Positions 17,021 to 27,035 of a stretch of DNA of 64,000 nt are shown here, one piece after another. The position numbers were made by a program, and so were the translations under genes. Numbering within the stretch: position 1 is the stretch's first letter; the number at the start of each line of letters is the position of its first letter. The notes under the pieces were generated by a model that made no database searches, was not told where the DNA came from, and saw only the letters and a list, made by a program, of their open reading frames with translations. This DNA is from Burkholderia latens (lineage in GTDB: Bacteria > Pseudomonadota > Gammaproteobacteria > Burkholderiales > Burkholderiaceae): assembly GCF_001718795.1 (NCBI RefSeq), contig NZ_CP013438.1, forward strand, positions 434,001 through 498,000, written 5' to 3'.

Positions 17021-18562
17021 ATGAAAAACCGTCGGACGATGTCGCTGTGTGTCGAAGGCATTCTGCTGCTGATCGTGCTCGCGTGTGCACAGGCGCTGCA
17101 TGACACCGCATCGCGGCCGGCAGCCGCAGCGGTGCAGGTGCAGGTCGGCATGCCGGCCGCCGATGCGGCCGAGCGTGTCGGCGGCTACGGCGGTCCCGCG
17201 CCGCTTGCCGTGCTCACGTCGACCGATACGTCCGCACTGCTCGAGCCGCCGCTCGCCGACGCGCCCCGCATCATGTTCGATCCGGAAACATTGCTGATGC
17301 CGTGCGTGGCGTATCTGTGGCTGTTCACGCTGTTGACGTGCGTGTATGCCGCGCGGCATTACATGTTCAGCCTCGACCGGTTGTTCAAGCCGCAGCATGC
17401 GCCTTATCAGACGATTACCCATGGCGAATGGCCGCGGCTCACCGTGTTCGTTGCCGCGCACAACGAGGAAGCGGTTGTCGTCGATTGCCTGATGGCGCTG
17501 CTCGCGACGACCTATCCGCACGACCGGCTGACGATCATTCCGGTCAACGACCGATCGACCGACAACACGCGCGCGCTGATCGACGAGGTGAAAGCGTTGG
17601 CCCCCGACCTGATCAAGCCGTTTCACCGCGAAAGCGGCAAGCCGGGCAAGGCGGCCGCGCTCAAGGACGCGCTGCGCTTTATCCGCGGCGACATCATGGT
17701 GGTATTCGACGCCGACTACCTGCCGCGTCCCGGCCTGCTGAAGGAACTCGTCGCGCCGTTCTTCGACCCCGAAGTGGGCGCGGTGATGGGGCGCGTCGTC
17801 CCGCAGAACGCCGACAGCAATCTGCTCGCACGGCTGCTCGATCTCGAGCGCGCGGGCGGTTATCAAGTCAATCAGCAGGCGCGCAACAACCTGAACCTGG
17901 TGCCGCAGTACGGCGGAACCGTCGGCGGCGTGCGCAAGGGCGCGCTCGATGCGGTCGGCGGCTGGTGCGACGACACGCTCGCCGAGGACACCGACATGAC
18001 CTACCGCCTGTTGCTGAGCGACTGGCGCACGGTCTACCTGAATCACGCCGAATGCTACGAGGAGGTGCCCGAGCGCTGGGCGGTGCGCGCGCGGCAATTG
18101 ACGCGTTGGGCGAAAGGGCACAACCAGACGCTGCTGCGCTATCTGGGCCCGGTGTTGCGCAATCCGCTGATCTCGCCGCGTTGCCGGCTCGATGGCGCGC
18201 TGCTGCTCGGCGTGTTCCTGATGCCGGCGCTGCTCGCGATTGCATGGGCGACCGCGATCGCGCTGTACCTGCTCAACGGCGTCAACTCGACGGCGCTCGG
18301 CCTGCTCGTGTCGCTGCTCGCGTTGTTCGGGTTCAGCACCTTCGGCAACTTCGGCGTGTTCTTCGAGATCGTCGTCGCCGCACGCCTCGACGGTCGCGCG
18401 ACGCGGCTGCGGCTCGTGCCGGTCAACGTGGTCGGCTTTTGCGTGACGATCGCGGCGGTGGTGTCCGCCTTGTGGGGGCTCGCGCTCGACGCCGCGTTCC
18501 GTCGCGAACTGAAATGGGACAAGACCGAGCGCTTTCGCCGGCAATTGAAACCGGGACGATGA
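17021..18562 (+). CDS. Processive GT2 family glycosyltransferase (polysaccharide synthase)
   Basis: A 513-residue integral membrane synthase of the cellulose synthase/PgaC type. TM helices lie at about residues 9-27 and 95-120, with three more at about 390-415, 425-455 and 470-495. The catalytic core between has VNDRSTDNT, VFDADYLPRP (the DxD site), GGTVGGVRKGALDAVGGW, AEDTDMTYRLL and the product-binding QLTRWAKGH. It should polymerise a beta-linked sugar, probably an N-acetylhexosamine given glmS and wecB nearby, and extrude it across the inner membrane. The ATG at 17021 follows a GGGGGG-rich ribosome site. There is no PilZ domain. It is first in an operon running to glmS. Confidence 0.88.
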   Translation: MKNRRTMSLCVEGILLLIVLACAQALHDTASRPAAAAVQVQVGMPAADAAERVGGYGGPAPLAVLTSTDTSALLEPPLADAPRIMFDPETLLMPCVAYLWLFTLLTCVYAARHYMFSLDRLFKPQHAPYQTITHGEWPRLTVFVAAHNEEAVVVDCLMALLATTYPHDRLTIIPVNDRSTDNTRALIDEVKALAPDLIKPFHRESGKPGKAAALKDALRFIRGDIMVVFDADYLPRPGLLKELVAPFFDPEVGAVMGRVVPQNADSNLLARLLDLERAGGYQVNQQARNNLNLVPQYGGTVGGVRKGALDAVGGWCDDTLAEDTDMTYRLLLSDWRTVYLNHAECYEEVPERWAVRARQLTRWAKGHNQTLLRYLGPVLRNPLISPRCRLDGALLLGVFLMPALLAIAWATAIALYLLNGVNSTALGLLVSLLALFGFSTFGNFGVFFEIVVAARLDGRATRLRLVPVNVVGFCVTIAAVVSALWGLALDAAFRRELKWDKTERFRRQLKPGR

Positions 18563-18565
18563 ACG

Positions 18566-19573
18566 ATGACGACCTTCAACGTGATGGTGCCGGTGGCCGG
18601 TGTGCTCACCTTGCCGTTCCTGCCGTTGCTGCATGAACTGATCCGGCGCAGCGACGTGGCCGCGCTGCCGATCGGCGACGGGCCGTTCGTCGATCAGGCG
18701 CTGCTCGCCGCGCGCTGGCGCGATGCGCTGCGCACGCACGCCGGCGGCGCGCACCCGGCCGATTCGCCGGCCGCGCCGCCGTGGCACGCGCTCGGGCTGC
18801 TGGTGTGCGACGACGACGAGATTCGCGTCGTGCGTGACGAACAGTGCGACGACGTGCTGTACGCGCGCCGCACGATCACGCTCGATGGCGGCGCGCGGGC
18901 CGCGTACGCGTTCGCAGAGCAGCGCATCGACATTCACGCCGGCGCGACGGTCGGCATGCTCGCGCACGCGCCGCACATCGACGTCGACAGCGCAGTGTTG
19001 CGCGGCGCCGTGGTCGGCGGGACGGTGTGCCTGCACGGCGCCGGCGGCTTCGCATGCCTGTACGGCGAGCCGATCGTGTTCGGCAAGACGGCGGGCGCCG
19101 CGCCCGACGCCGCGTCGGCCGACATGCCCGACCCGCCGCGTCGCGCCGTGTCGCTGACGCGCCACTTCGCGAAGCTGCCGCACCGCTACGTGCACGGCCG
19201 TTACCTGCTGCCTTGCGACGTGCGGCTGCCTGCGCACACGGCGGTGCAGGGCAACCTCGTGGTGGACGGCACGCTCGTACTCGGCGACGGTTGCGTGCTG
19301 CACGGCAGCGTGAAGGCGCATCGCGTCGAACTCGAACGCCACGCGTTCCTGCATGGCGGCGTGTTCGCGCGCGACGACGTGCTGCTCGCGAGCGGCAGCT
19401 GCATCGACGGCGTCGTGTCGGCCGGCGGCCTGCTGCGCGTGACCGGCGCGCGCATCGGCGTGGCCGGCCATCCTGTCAGCGCGTGCGCGCGCGACGTCTC
19501 GGTGATCGGCCATGCGTGCGTGCACGGCGACCTCGTCGCGTGCCGCAGCGGCTGGTTTCACGCATCCCGTTAA
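18566..19573 (+). CDS. Bactofilin-like (polymer-forming cytoskeletal family) protein
   Basis: A 335-residue protein three bases after the synthase stop. The C-terminal half (about residues 210-330) is a series of short beta-helix turns: LPAHTAVQGNLVVDGTLVLG, CVLHGSVKAHRVELERHAFL and similar, as in bactofilins and left- or right-handed beta-helix proteins. Residues about 100-160 hold another such stretch. The N-terminus has a hydrophobic segment (VMVPVAGVLTLPFLPLL) that could associate with the membrane. It may form a scaffold for the synthase. The family match is by pattern, not by a unique motif. Confidence 0.6.
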   Translation: MTTFNVMVPVAGVLTLPFLPLLHELIRRSDVAALPIGDGPFVDQALLAARWRDALRTHAGGAHPADSPAAPPWHALGLLVCDDDEIRVVRDEQCDDVLYARRTITLDGGARAAYAFAEQRIDIHAGATVGMLAHAPHIDVDSAVLRGAVVGGTVCLHGAGGFACLYGEPIVFGKTAGAAPDAASADMPDPPRRAVSLTRHFAKLPHRYVHGRYLLPCDVRLPAHTAVQGNLVVDGTLVLGDGCVLHGSVKAHRVELERHAFLHGGVFARDDVLLASGSCIDGVVSAGGLLRVTGARIGVAGHPVSACARDVSVIGHACVHGDLVACRSGWFHASR

Positions 19574-19583
19574 GGAGCGCCCC

Positions 19584-20600
19584 ATGTCCGATCGTTTCCG
19601 CCGTCGCCGCTCGCGCGCGCCGGTCGCCGCCCTGGCGATGCTGTGCGGCGTCGCCGCCGGCCCGCTCCCGGTGCGCGCGGCGCAACCGGATGACACCGAT
19701 GCTTCTCCGCCCGCGCAAACGGCCGACGCTGCGACGCCCGTGATCGTGCCGCGCACGCTCGACGGGCCCGCATTCGTGCGTGTGTCGCCCGGCGGCGTGC
19801 CGGAAGGCACGTCGCTTGCGGAGTTTTCGCCGGACGAAACGAACCGGCCGCCGTTGCCCGATGCGGTGATCGCGCACGTGCAGGCGCCGGGCGAACCGCA
19901 TGCCGAGATGTCGCTCGGCGTGTCGAGCGCGCACCTGACGCACGGCTACGGCGACTGGTACGGCGTGCACGTGCGCGGCGTCTATCAGGACGGCGGCCGC
20001 ACGATACTCGGCGAACTGGCGCAATTGCACCGCTTCGGCGAAAACACGCAGCTCGGCTCATTGACGTACGTGCAGGACATGGGGCCGGACTGGTTCGGCG
20101 GCATCGGCTTTTCCGGCACGACGTCCGGCACGATCCTGCCGAGCGCACGCGTCGACCTGTCGATCAACCGCAAGCTGCTGTCCAACCGGTCGCTGATCGT
20201 GTCGCTGGGAGCCGGCTACGCATGGAACCGCAGCGGTCACAAGGATCAGCTGTATCACGCCGGCCTGATCTGGTATGCGCTGCCGAAGTGGATCTTCGAG
20301 GCTGGCACGAACTATACGGTCGATTCGCCGGGCTCGGTGAAGGCGCCGCAATACTACGGCGCCGTCACTTACGGCGAAGTCGGCAAGAGCGTGATCGTGC
20401 TGCGCGCCGGGTTCGGCCGCGAGGCGTACCAGGTGACCGGTTCCGGTTCGCAGATCGCCGACTTCCGCAGCCACGAAGTGATCGCGAAATGGCGCTACTG
20501 GGTCACGCGCAAGTGGGGCACGCAGCTCGAATTCGACTACTACCACAACCCCTACTATTCACGGATCGGCGGCGAGCTGAGCGTGTTCTACCGCTGGTAG
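19584..20600 (+). CDS. Outer-membrane beta-barrel protein (YaiO-like)
   Basis: A 338-residue exported protein. A basic N-terminus and hydrophobic stretch end at VRAAQ, giving a signal peptide of about 36 residues. A Pro/Asp-rich stretch of about 80 residues follows, then a barrel domain of alternating amphipathic strands (HLTHGYGDWYGVHVRGVY, GSLTYVQDM, KWGTQLEFDYYHNPY) ending in FYRW, the aromatic C-terminus of BAM-inserted barrels. It resembles YaiO barrels found in exopolysaccharide operons and is a candidate export pore. The start has TAAGGAG. It sits ten bases after the bactofilin-like gene. Confidence 0.72.
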   Translation: MSDRFRRRRSRAPVAALAMLCGVAAGPLPVRAAQPDDTDASPPAQTADAATPVIVPRTLDGPAFVRVSPGGVPEGTSLAEFSPDETNRPPLPDAVIAHVQAPGEPHAEMSLGVSSAHLTHGYGDWYGVHVRGVYQDGGRTILGELAQLHRFGENTQLGSLTYVQDMGPDWFGGIGFSGTTSGTILPSARVDLSINRKLLSNRSLIVSLGAGYAWNRSGHKDQLYHAGLIWYALPKWIFEAGTNYTVDSPGSVKAPQYYGAVTYGEVGKSVIVLRAGFGREAYQVTGSGSQIADFRSHEVIAKWRYWVTRKWGTQLEFDYYHNPYYSRIGGELSVFYRW

Positions 20601-20614
20601 CGGGGGCGGGGGCC

Positions 20615-21385
20615 ATGCAGACGCGTCCCGTCCGTTCCGCCGTCGACCGTTCGCTGCGGACCCACCCGCATCCGCAGCGCTGGCTCACGTCGATCGCGCT
20701 GCTGACGCCGACCCTTTACGCGTTGCTGTGGGCCGGCTTGCCGCTCGCGTGGCGCTACTGGCGTGCAGTCATGATCTGGGGTGCACGGCAGATCGATCCG
20801 GCACTGCACGTGATCGTGCTCGGCTATCCGCCCGATGCGCCGCGCGTGCCGCTGCTGTCGATCGACGTCGCCGCGCGCATGCCGAGCGGCACGCAGCTTG
20901 CCGTCACCGCGGCGATCTGCGCGGCCGGCTTCGGCGCGTCGTTCTATCGCCGCGCGAGCTGGTTGCCCGTTGCATATCTGTTACGTATCGCGAGCTTCAC
21001 GCAGCTGCTGATTTGCGCGTATTTCTGGCTCGCGCCCGGCGCGTTTCCGTACGTACCGATGCTGCACCTGCGCGACATGTTCGTGCTGCACGGCGCGGCG
21101 ATCACGCTGATTCCGCTGGTGATGGCAGCGCTCTACTATCCGCTCGATTTCTCGCTGCCGCAGAAAATTGCCGCGTCGGTGCTCGTGGTCGGCTACTTCG
21201 TGTTCGCGCTGCCGTTCGTGATGTTGCTGCATGCGATCGTCGTCCATCACGGCTCGCTGCTGTTCCTGCCGTTCTGCTACTTCCTGCTAGGCGGCCCGCT
21301 GCTGATCGGCCTGCTGGTCACGCTGTACACCTACTGCGCGAGCTGGCCAGGCGCGCTGACGAATCCGTCCGGCGACGCGCGCTGA
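20615..21385 (+). CDS. Polytopic inner-membrane protein of the exopolysaccharide operon
   Basis: A 256-residue protein I do not recognise. It has about six to seven hydrophobic segments: residues about 22-46, 93-112, 118-140, 152-174, 183-205, and 212-240. A hydrophilic loop (about 47-90) probably faces the periplasm. Its ATG follows a GGGGGCGGGGG ribosome site 14 bases after the barrel gene. The position suggests a membrane partner of the synthase. No catalytic motif is evident. Confidence 0.75.
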   Translation: MQTRPVRSAVDRSLRTHPHPQRWLTSIALLTPTLYALLWAGLPLAWRYWRAVMIWGARQIDPALHVIVLGYPPDAPRVPLLSIDVAARMPSGTQLAVTAAICAAGFGASFYRRASWLPVAYLLRIASFTQLLICAYFWLAPGAFPYVPMLHLRDMFVLHGAAITLIPLVMAALYYPLDFSLPQKIAASVLVVGYFVFALPFVMLLHAIVVHHGSLLFLPFCYFLLGGPLLIGLLVTLYTYCASWPGALTNPSGDAR

Positions 21386-21720
21386 GATCGCCGGGAAAAA
21401 CCGCCGTATCAGCGATGAAACGATTCGGCCGCGTTTTCGGCCCGTTCGTGCGGCACCGCGGCACGCGAAGCGAGCACGACCGGGCCTCCAGCGCCAATGG
21501 CACGTTGTTCGCTTGAGTCACCACGTCGCATCGATGCGTTTGCAGCGGAGAAGACGGTGCGGTTTGCCAGGGCCCGTTCGCGAGTCCGGCGGCCGGCGCC
21601 GGCGTCGTTCGATGCTCGACGAATTGGGCAGCCCCACACTTCCACCGGACAAGGTCGGTTGATCGCCCGGCACGCGCACCGCTGCCGCGCACAACCCATT
21701 CCTTAAGCGAGGAGCACACC
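21386..21720. other. Intergenic gap inside the exopolysaccharide operon
   Basis: These 335 bp separate the membrane protein from the deacetylase-like gene. No convincing gene is present; a 33-codon ATG frame at 21417 lacks a ribosome site. It may hold an internal promoter. No strong hairpin was noticed. Confidence 0.4.
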
Positions 21721-23874
21721 ATGTTGGCAAAGTCAGGCAAGTTCTTGCGGATTCTGTTCGCGTTGTTCGCGCTCGCATTCGCATTCAGTCCGGGCGGCGT
21801 TCTGGCAGCCACCAACCAGCTGCTGCTGTTGGTGCCCGATACGCTGACGCTGCCCGATCCTCGCGTATCGGCCTGGCTCGACACCGCGCAGGAGGAGGGG
21901 CTACAGATCAAGGTGATGACCGACAGCCAGTTCCTGGCCGCCGGGTCGACGCTGTCGCAGTACCCGGGCCTGATCCTGCCGGACCAGGTTCATACGACGG
22001 CAGCCGACACGCTGGTGACCGCGATCCAGAACTACGCGTTGAACGGCGGCAAGGTGATGCTCGTCTACGACTTCGGCGTGCTGAATTCGGCCGGCTTCTA
22101 CGTGAGCCCGAAATCGCGCTTCAGCAGCATGGCCGGCGTCGATTACGTGTTGTATGACCAATACGGCGGCAACATGATCGGCCTCGGCAACGTGACCGGG
22201 ATGAGCAGCTGGCTGCGCACGCTGCAGGTGCCTCCCGGCAAGTCGATGGCATGGACGACCACGTCGACGACCACGGCCGCCAGCCCGACGATGTCGTTGG
22301 CGTCGACGAGCAGCTCCGGTACGTCGAAGACTTCGGCATCGACATCCGGCACCAGCGCGCTGTTCCTGCCCGCCAGCCCGTCGAACCCGGGCGGCCTCGC
22401 CAATTACAACCATGGCGCATGGTTCCAGTACACGACGCCGCCGACCGGCAGCGGGCTCTTGAACCAGACGGTGCCGAAATTGACGGGCGCCGTCGCCGGC
22501 AAGCTGAAGAAGACCACGTCGTATAGCGCCGGCTCGCTGCTGAGCACCGCGACGGGTACGACCGCCAACGCGCTCGCGTCGACGCTGGCGACCACGACCG
22601 ACACGCTCGAAGGCATCTCCGGCTACGTGTACGGGTTCCTGACGTATCCGAGCTTCGTCACTCAGGGCACGTATTCGGGCACGACGATCCTGACGTCGCC
22701 GAATTTCGGGCTCGTGTCCGGCTACAACCCGTACGGCAACGGGGGCGTGCTGTTCGTCAACCTGCCGCTCGCGTACCTCGACGGGCAGACCGACGGGATG
22801 CTGATCCACGGCTACCTGCACTATTTCGGCACGCAGATGCTGAATCTGCCGTCGTTGTCGCCGCTGCCGAACGCGCAGGCCGGCCTCGTGTTCAACTGGC
22901 ACTTCTGCGCGGGCGACCAGATCCAGCCGGCGCTCCAGCTGAAGAACCTCGGCGTATGGAACAACGGGCCGTTCTCGATCGTGGTGACGGCCGGCCCGGA
23001 CGAGGCAACGTTCGGTGACGGCAACGGTATCAATCTCGCCAACAATCCGACGGCGCAGAGCCTTCTCAAGTACTTCGTCAGCAAGGGCCAACACGTCGGC
23101 AGCCATGGCGGATGGATTCACGACTACTGGGGGGCGAATGCGAGCGAAACGAACGCGAGCACGTTCACGCAGTACCTGGTGATGAACCATCAGGCGATTC
23201 AGACGGCGACGGGCTTGCCCGATGTCGAATACGCGGCGCCGGAAGGCAACACGCCGACGTGGTCGGTGAACTGGCTCGAAAGCAACGGCTTCAACGGATA
23301 CTACTTCACCGGTCACACCGGCTCGGCGCCGACCCGCGCGTATCGCAACGGCGCGCTGCTGAACCCCGGCCTGTGGGCTTACCCGGTGATGCCGTTCGGC
23401 AAGTACGCGACGTTCGAGGAGTTCCAGCAGTATGCGGTGCCGACGACCGACGTGAACAACTGGTATGCGGCGCTGATGAACTTCGTCGTCGCCAACCGCA
23501 CGAGCCGGTTGATCTATGCGCATCCGCTCGGCGCATCGTCGTATACGTCGACGCTGTCCGCGATCTTCTCGCAAGCCAATTCGCTGAAGCTTACCGGGCA
23601 GTTCCGCTGGTACACGATGACCGACATCACGGTGTTCGACCGGTCGCGCCTGAACGTCACGTGGTCGGCCACCGATACGGGCTCCAGCTGGGCATTCTCG
23701 GCCAGCCACCCGACGAGTCTCGCGAACATGACGTGGCTGCTGCCGAAGGCGAAATTCGCGGCGCCGATCATCACGCAAGGCATCGGCACCGTCGGCATCA
23801 CCGACTCGAAGTACTGGCTCGTCACCGCGAGCACCGGTACCAGCCTCAAGTTCACGAGCGCCAAGGTGAACTGA
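21721..23874 (+). CDS. Large secreted protein with polysaccharide-deacetylase-like domain
   Basis: A 717-residue protein with a signal peptide (about residues 1-30, ending GVLAAT). Residues about 35-170 look like a Rossmann-type or ThuA/GATase-like domain (LLLLVPDTLTLPDPRVSAW). A Thr/Ser-rich linker lies at about 175-220. The region around 385-640 resembles a degenerate NodB/polysaccharide deacetylase: GLVFNWHFCAGDQ, HVGSHGGWIHD at about 458-468, YAAPEGNTP and LIYAHPLG. The canonical DD pair is reduced to one Asp, so activity is uncertain. Context (synthase, barrel, glmS) points to modification of an amino-sugar polymer in the periplasm or outside, by analogy with PgaB and PelA. The start follows GCGAGGAGC. 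Confidence 0.6.
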   Translation: MLAKSGKFLRILFALFALAFAFSPGGVLAATNQLLLLVPDTLTLPDPRVSAWLDTAQEEGLQIKVMTDSQFLAAGSTLSQYPGLILPDQVHTTAADTLVTAIQNYALNGGKVMLVYDFGVLNSAGFYVSPKSRFSSMAGVDYVLYDQYGGNMIGLGNVTGMSSWLRTLQVPPGKSMAWTTTSTTTAASPTMSLASTSSSGTSKTSASTSGTSALFLPASPSNPGGLANYNHGAWFQYTTPPTGSGLLNQTVPKLTGAVAGKLKKTTSYSAGSLLSTATGTTANALASTLATTTDTLEGISGYVYGFLTYPSFVTQGTYSGTTILTSPNFGLVSGYNPYGNGGVLFVNLPLAYLDGQTDGMLIHGYLHYFGTQMLNLPSLSPLPNAQAGLVFNWHFCAGDQIQPALQLKNLGVWNNGPFSIVVTAGPDEATFGDGNGINLANNPTAQSLLKYFVSKGQHVGSHGGWIHDYWGANASETNASTFTQYLVMNHQAIQTATGLPDVEYAAPEGNTPTWSVNWLESNGFNGYYFTGHTGSAPTRAYRNGALLNPGLWAYPVMPFGKYATFEEFQQYAVPTTDVNNWYAALMNFVVANRTSRLIYAHPLGASSYTSTLSAIFSQANSLKLTGQFRWYTMTDITVFDRSRLNVTWSATDTGSSWAFSASHPTSLANMTWLLPKAKFAAPIITQGIGTVGITDSKYWLVTASTGTSLKFTSAKVN

Positions 23875-23965
23875 ACCGCAACGCCGACGCGTGCGCCGGA
23901 CGCGGCGCGGCCAACGCCGCGCCCGGCGCCGATTGCGCAGCATAACCGCGCAGGAGCCCCAGATC

Positions 23966-25054
23966 ATGAATCGGCCCGCGCTTTTCCCCGCCGCCCGCGC
24001 ATGCGTGGCGGCCATCGCCAGGTTGCTGCGTTTCGCGCGCATCGCCTGCTGCGTCGCCGCGTGCTGCTCGATGCCGCACGCGGACGCCGCAGAACTGCAG
24101 CTCAACGGGCTGTACCAACGTCCGGATGGCGCGATCACCGTGCGGCTGAACGGCGCGGGCATCGACCCGTACTTCGCGGCGAAGGCGCTGCTGGCTGCGG
24201 CCGATACGCGGATGGACGCCCGGCAGTCCGCGCTCGCCTGGATCGCGTGGGTATTGCCACGCCAGCGTCCGGACGGCGGCTTCGACCGCTATTGCGTGAA
24301 GAGCGGGCTCGTCAGCCCGTGTGCGGAAGCCGACGCGGACGACGCGATGATGGCGACCTGGATCGAACTGCTCGCGCGCTTTGCGCCGCCCGACGGGATG
24401 CCCGCCGCATGGGAAGCGAGCATGAGCCGCGCGGGCGCGCACCTCGACACGCTGCTCGACAGCGCGACCGGCGTTTACCAGATTTCGTCGACGCTGCACG
24501 TCGCGCTGCTGATGGACAACGTCGAAGTGCACAGCGCGTTTCAGGCGCTCGCCGCGTATTACGTGCGCCGCGCCGACTACGCACGTGCGGCGCCCTGGAG
24601 CCAGCGGGCCGACCGGCTGGCGGCGGCGATCGTGAAAGTGTTCTGGCGCGGCACGCAATCCGGTTTTCGCGCGAGCACGCAGAAGATCAGCGACGCGAGC
24701 TTCTATCCGGCGAAGGTCGCGCAGATCTTTCCGATCCTGTCGGGCATCCGTGTGCCCGACCAGTCGAACGAGACGATCTATGCGCAGTGGATGCACAAGT
24801 ACGGCAAGACATGGATGCAGCTCGCCGGCTCCGATTTTCCGTGGGGATTGATCGCGCTGGTCGCATTCAAGATGAACGACTGGAGCACCGTTGCGTGCTG
24901 GTACGCGCGCTCGGGACCTTATCGTCACGGCGCGCACTGGAACGTACTGGAGGAGGCGTTGTACCTGGCATTCGAAAGCCGGATGGCCGATCCGCTCGCA
25001 CCCGCCACCTGCGGGTTCACGACGGCGGAGGCAACGGTGACCGGATCGCGCTGA
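23966..25054 (+). CDS. Secreted protein, possible (alpha/alpha)-barrel polysaccharide hydrolase
   Basis: A 362-residue exported protein; the signal peptide runs to about residue 45 with [12 protein letters not shown], and a lipoprotein reading at the cysteines is possible. The mature part is helical and rich in Trp, with [12 protein letters not shown] and [14 protein letters not shown] segments as in (alpha/alpha)6-barrel glycoside hydrolases and lyases. I cannot assign a family. Synthase-dependent exopolysaccharide operons usually carry such a hydrolase next to a deacetylase, which matches this order. The start has CAGGAG. Confidence 0.55.
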   Translation: MNRPALFPAARACVAAIARLLRFARIACCVAACCSMPHADAAELQLNGLYQRPDGAITVRLNGAGIDPYFAAKALLAAADTRMDARQSALAWIAWVLPRQRPDGGFDRYCVKSGLVSPCAEADADDAMMATWIELLARFAPPDGMPAAWEASMSRAGAHLDTLLDSATGVYQISSTLHVALLMDNVEVHSAFQALAAYYVRRADYARAAPWSQRADRLAAAIVKVFWRGTQSGFRASTQKISDASFYPAKVAQIFPILSGIRVPDQSNETIYAQWMHKYGKTWMQLAGSDFPWGLIALVAFKMNDWSTVACWYARSGPYRHGAHWNVLEEALYLAFESRMADPLAPATCGFTTAEATVTGSR

Positions 25055-25101
25055 CACGACGGCGCACGGTCCATGAACGGACAAAGGGAAGGAGACGTGT
25101 C

Positions 25102-26919
25102 ATGTGTGGCATCGTCGGCGCGGTCGCGCAACGGAACATCGTTCCGGTTCTGATCGAAGGTTTGCGCCGCCTCGAATATCGCGGCTACGACTCATGCGGG
25201 GTCGCGACCGTCGTCGACGGGCAGGCGCGCCGCGAACGCAGCGTGTCGCGCGTCGCCGATCTCGACGCGCACGTACGCAGCGCCGGCCTCGCGGGGAGCA
25301 CCGGCATCGCGCACACGCGGTGGGCAACGCATGGTGCGCCCGCGACCTGCAACGCGCATCCGATCTTCTCGCGCGACGAGATCGCGCTCGTGCACAACGG
25401 CATCATCGAGAACCACGAGACGTTGCGCAGGCAACTATCGGAAGAGAACTACGAGTTCGACGGGCAGACCGACACCGAGGTCGTCGCGCATCTGATCCAC
25501 AGCAAGTATCGCGGCGACCTGCTCGCCGCCGTGCGCGACGCCACGGCGCAGTTGCACGGTGCGTACGCGATCGCGGTGTTCAGCAAGAGCGAGCCGCAGC
25601 GGCTGATCGGCGCGCGCGCCGGCTCGCCGCTGGTCGTCGGCCTGAAGGACGACGAATGCTTTCTCGCGTCCGATGCGCTCGCGCTGGCCGGCATTACCGA
25701 TCGGTTCATCTTTCTCGAGGAAGGGGACGTCGTCGAATTGACGCCGGGCGGCGTGCGGGTGCTCGCGCGCGACGGCACGCCGGTCGAGCGCCCGATCCAG
25801 ACCGTCGCATCGACGCAAGGTGTCGTCGAGCTCGGACCGTACCGGCATTTCATGCAGAAGGAAATCTTCGAGCAGCCGCAGGCCGTCGCCGCGACGATTC
25901 CCGATGCGGGGCTGTTCGACCCGGCCGCATTCGGCCCGGATGCCGCGCGCGCGTTCGGGCAGATCGACAACGTGCTGATCCTCGCGTGTGGCACGAGCCA
26001 CTATTCTGGGCTGACCGCGCGCCGCTGGCTCGAGACGATCGCGCGGCTGCCCGCGCAGGTCGAGATCGCGAGCGAATACCGCTATAGCGACGCGCTCGCG
26101 CTGCCGAATACGCTGGTGGTCAGCGTGTCGCAATCCGGCGAGACCGCCGATACGCTCGCCGCGCTCAAGTACGCACAGGCGCTCGGCCACATGGACACGC
26201 TCGCGATCTGCAACGTGCCGACCAGCGCGATGATGCGGCAGACCGGGCTGCGGTTTCTCACGCGCGCCGGCCCGGAAATCGGTGTCGCGTCGACCAAGGC
26301 GTTCACGACGCAGCTCGTCGCGTTGTTCATACTGGCGGTCACGCTCGGGCGTTTGCGCGGCTACGTCGACGACGCGCAGCTCGCGCGCTACACGACGCAG
26401 TTGCGGCGGCTGCCGGCCGCGCTCGAGGACGTGCTCGCACTGGAGCCGCAGATCGGGCGCTGGGCGGCGGAATTCTCGCGGCACGAGAACGCGCTGTTTC
26501 TCGGGCGCGGTCTGCATTACCCGATTGCGCTCGAAGGGGCGCTGAAGCTGAAGGAGATTTCGTATATCCACGCGGAAGCGTATCCGGCCGGCGAGCTGAA
26601 GCACGGGCCGCTCGCGCTCGTCACGCACGCGATGCCGGTCGCGACGATCGCGCCGAACGACGCGCTGCTCGAAAAGCTGAAGTCGAACATGCAGGAAGTG
26701 CGGGCGCGCGGCGGGCAGCTTTACGTCTTCGCCGATGCCGATACGCGAATCGATAATGGCGAAGGCGTGTCGGTGCTGCGGATGCCGGATTACTACGGGT
26801 TGCTGTCGCCGATCCTGCACGTCGTGCCGCTGCAACTGCTCGCGTATCACGCCGCGTGCCTGCGCGGCGCGGATATCGACAAGCCAAGAAATCTCGCGAA
26901 ATCGGTGACGGTGGAGTGA
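25102..26919 (+). CDS. glmS: Glutamine-fructose-6-phosphate aminotransferase (isomerising)
   Basis: A 605-residue enzyme forming glucosamine-6-phosphate from fructose-6-phosphate and glutamine, the first step to UDP-GlcNAc. Cys2 of MCGIVGAV is the glutaminase nucleophile; [19 protein letters not shown] and HNGIIEN follow. The C-terminal half has two SIS domains ([39 protein letters not shown]) and ends in KSVTVE. Length is exactly as expected. The ATG at 25102 has AAGGGAAGGAG. Being last of the exopolysaccharide operon, it is probably a second, dedicated copy that raises amino-sugar precursor supply; the housekeeping copy should lie elsewhere (inference). Confidence 0.97.
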   Translation: MCGIVGAVAQRNIVPVLIEGLRRLEYRGYDSCGVATVVDGQARRERSVSRVADLDAHVRSAGLAGSTGIAHTRWATHGAPATCNAHPIFSRDEIALVHNGIIENHETLRRQLSEENYEFDGQTDTEVVAHLIHSKYRGDLLAAVRDATAQLHGAYAIAVFSKSEPQRLIGARAGSPLVVGLKDDECFLASDALALAGITDRFIFLEEGDVVELTPGGVRVLARDGTPVERPIQTVASTQGVVELGPYRHFMQKEIFEQPQAVAATIPDAGLFDPAAFGPDAARAFGQIDNVLILACGTSHYSGLTARRWLETIARLPAQVEIASEYRYSDALALPNTLVVSVSQSGETADTLAALKYAQALGHMDTLAICNVPTSAMMRQTGLRFLTRAGPEIGVASTKAFTTQLVALFILAVTLGRLRGYVDDAQLARYTTQLRRLPAALEDVLALEPQIGRWAAEFSRHENALFLGRGLHYPIALEGALKLKEISYIHAEAYPAGELKHGPLALVTHAMPVATIAPNDALLEKLKSNMQEVRARGGQLYVFADADTRIDNGEGVSVLRMPDYYGLLSPILHVVPLQLLAYHAACLRGADIDKPRNLAKSVTVE

Positions 26920-27035
26920 CGGGAGAGGGGGCCGGCGATCGCGCGGCGCGTGCAGCCGGCCAAACTGGCGGTGTCATGCCGGATCATTCGTGCGAAGATT
27001 GACGCCTCGCTCCGACGCCCGGTCCCGCCGCCGCC

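Noticed and set aside
16901..19810. A 969-codon open frame on the minus strand
   Set aside because: It is the GC-rich antisense shadow of the GT2 and bactofilin-like genes; its Arg/His/Ala-rich translation has no motifs, and the plus strand encodes well-recognised domains.
24001..26919. A 972-codon frame that would fuse an upstream segment to GlmS
   Set aside because: The part before 25102 is an out-of-frame reading of the possible hydrolase. GlmS needs Cys2 at the N-terminus and has a strong ribosome site at 25102.
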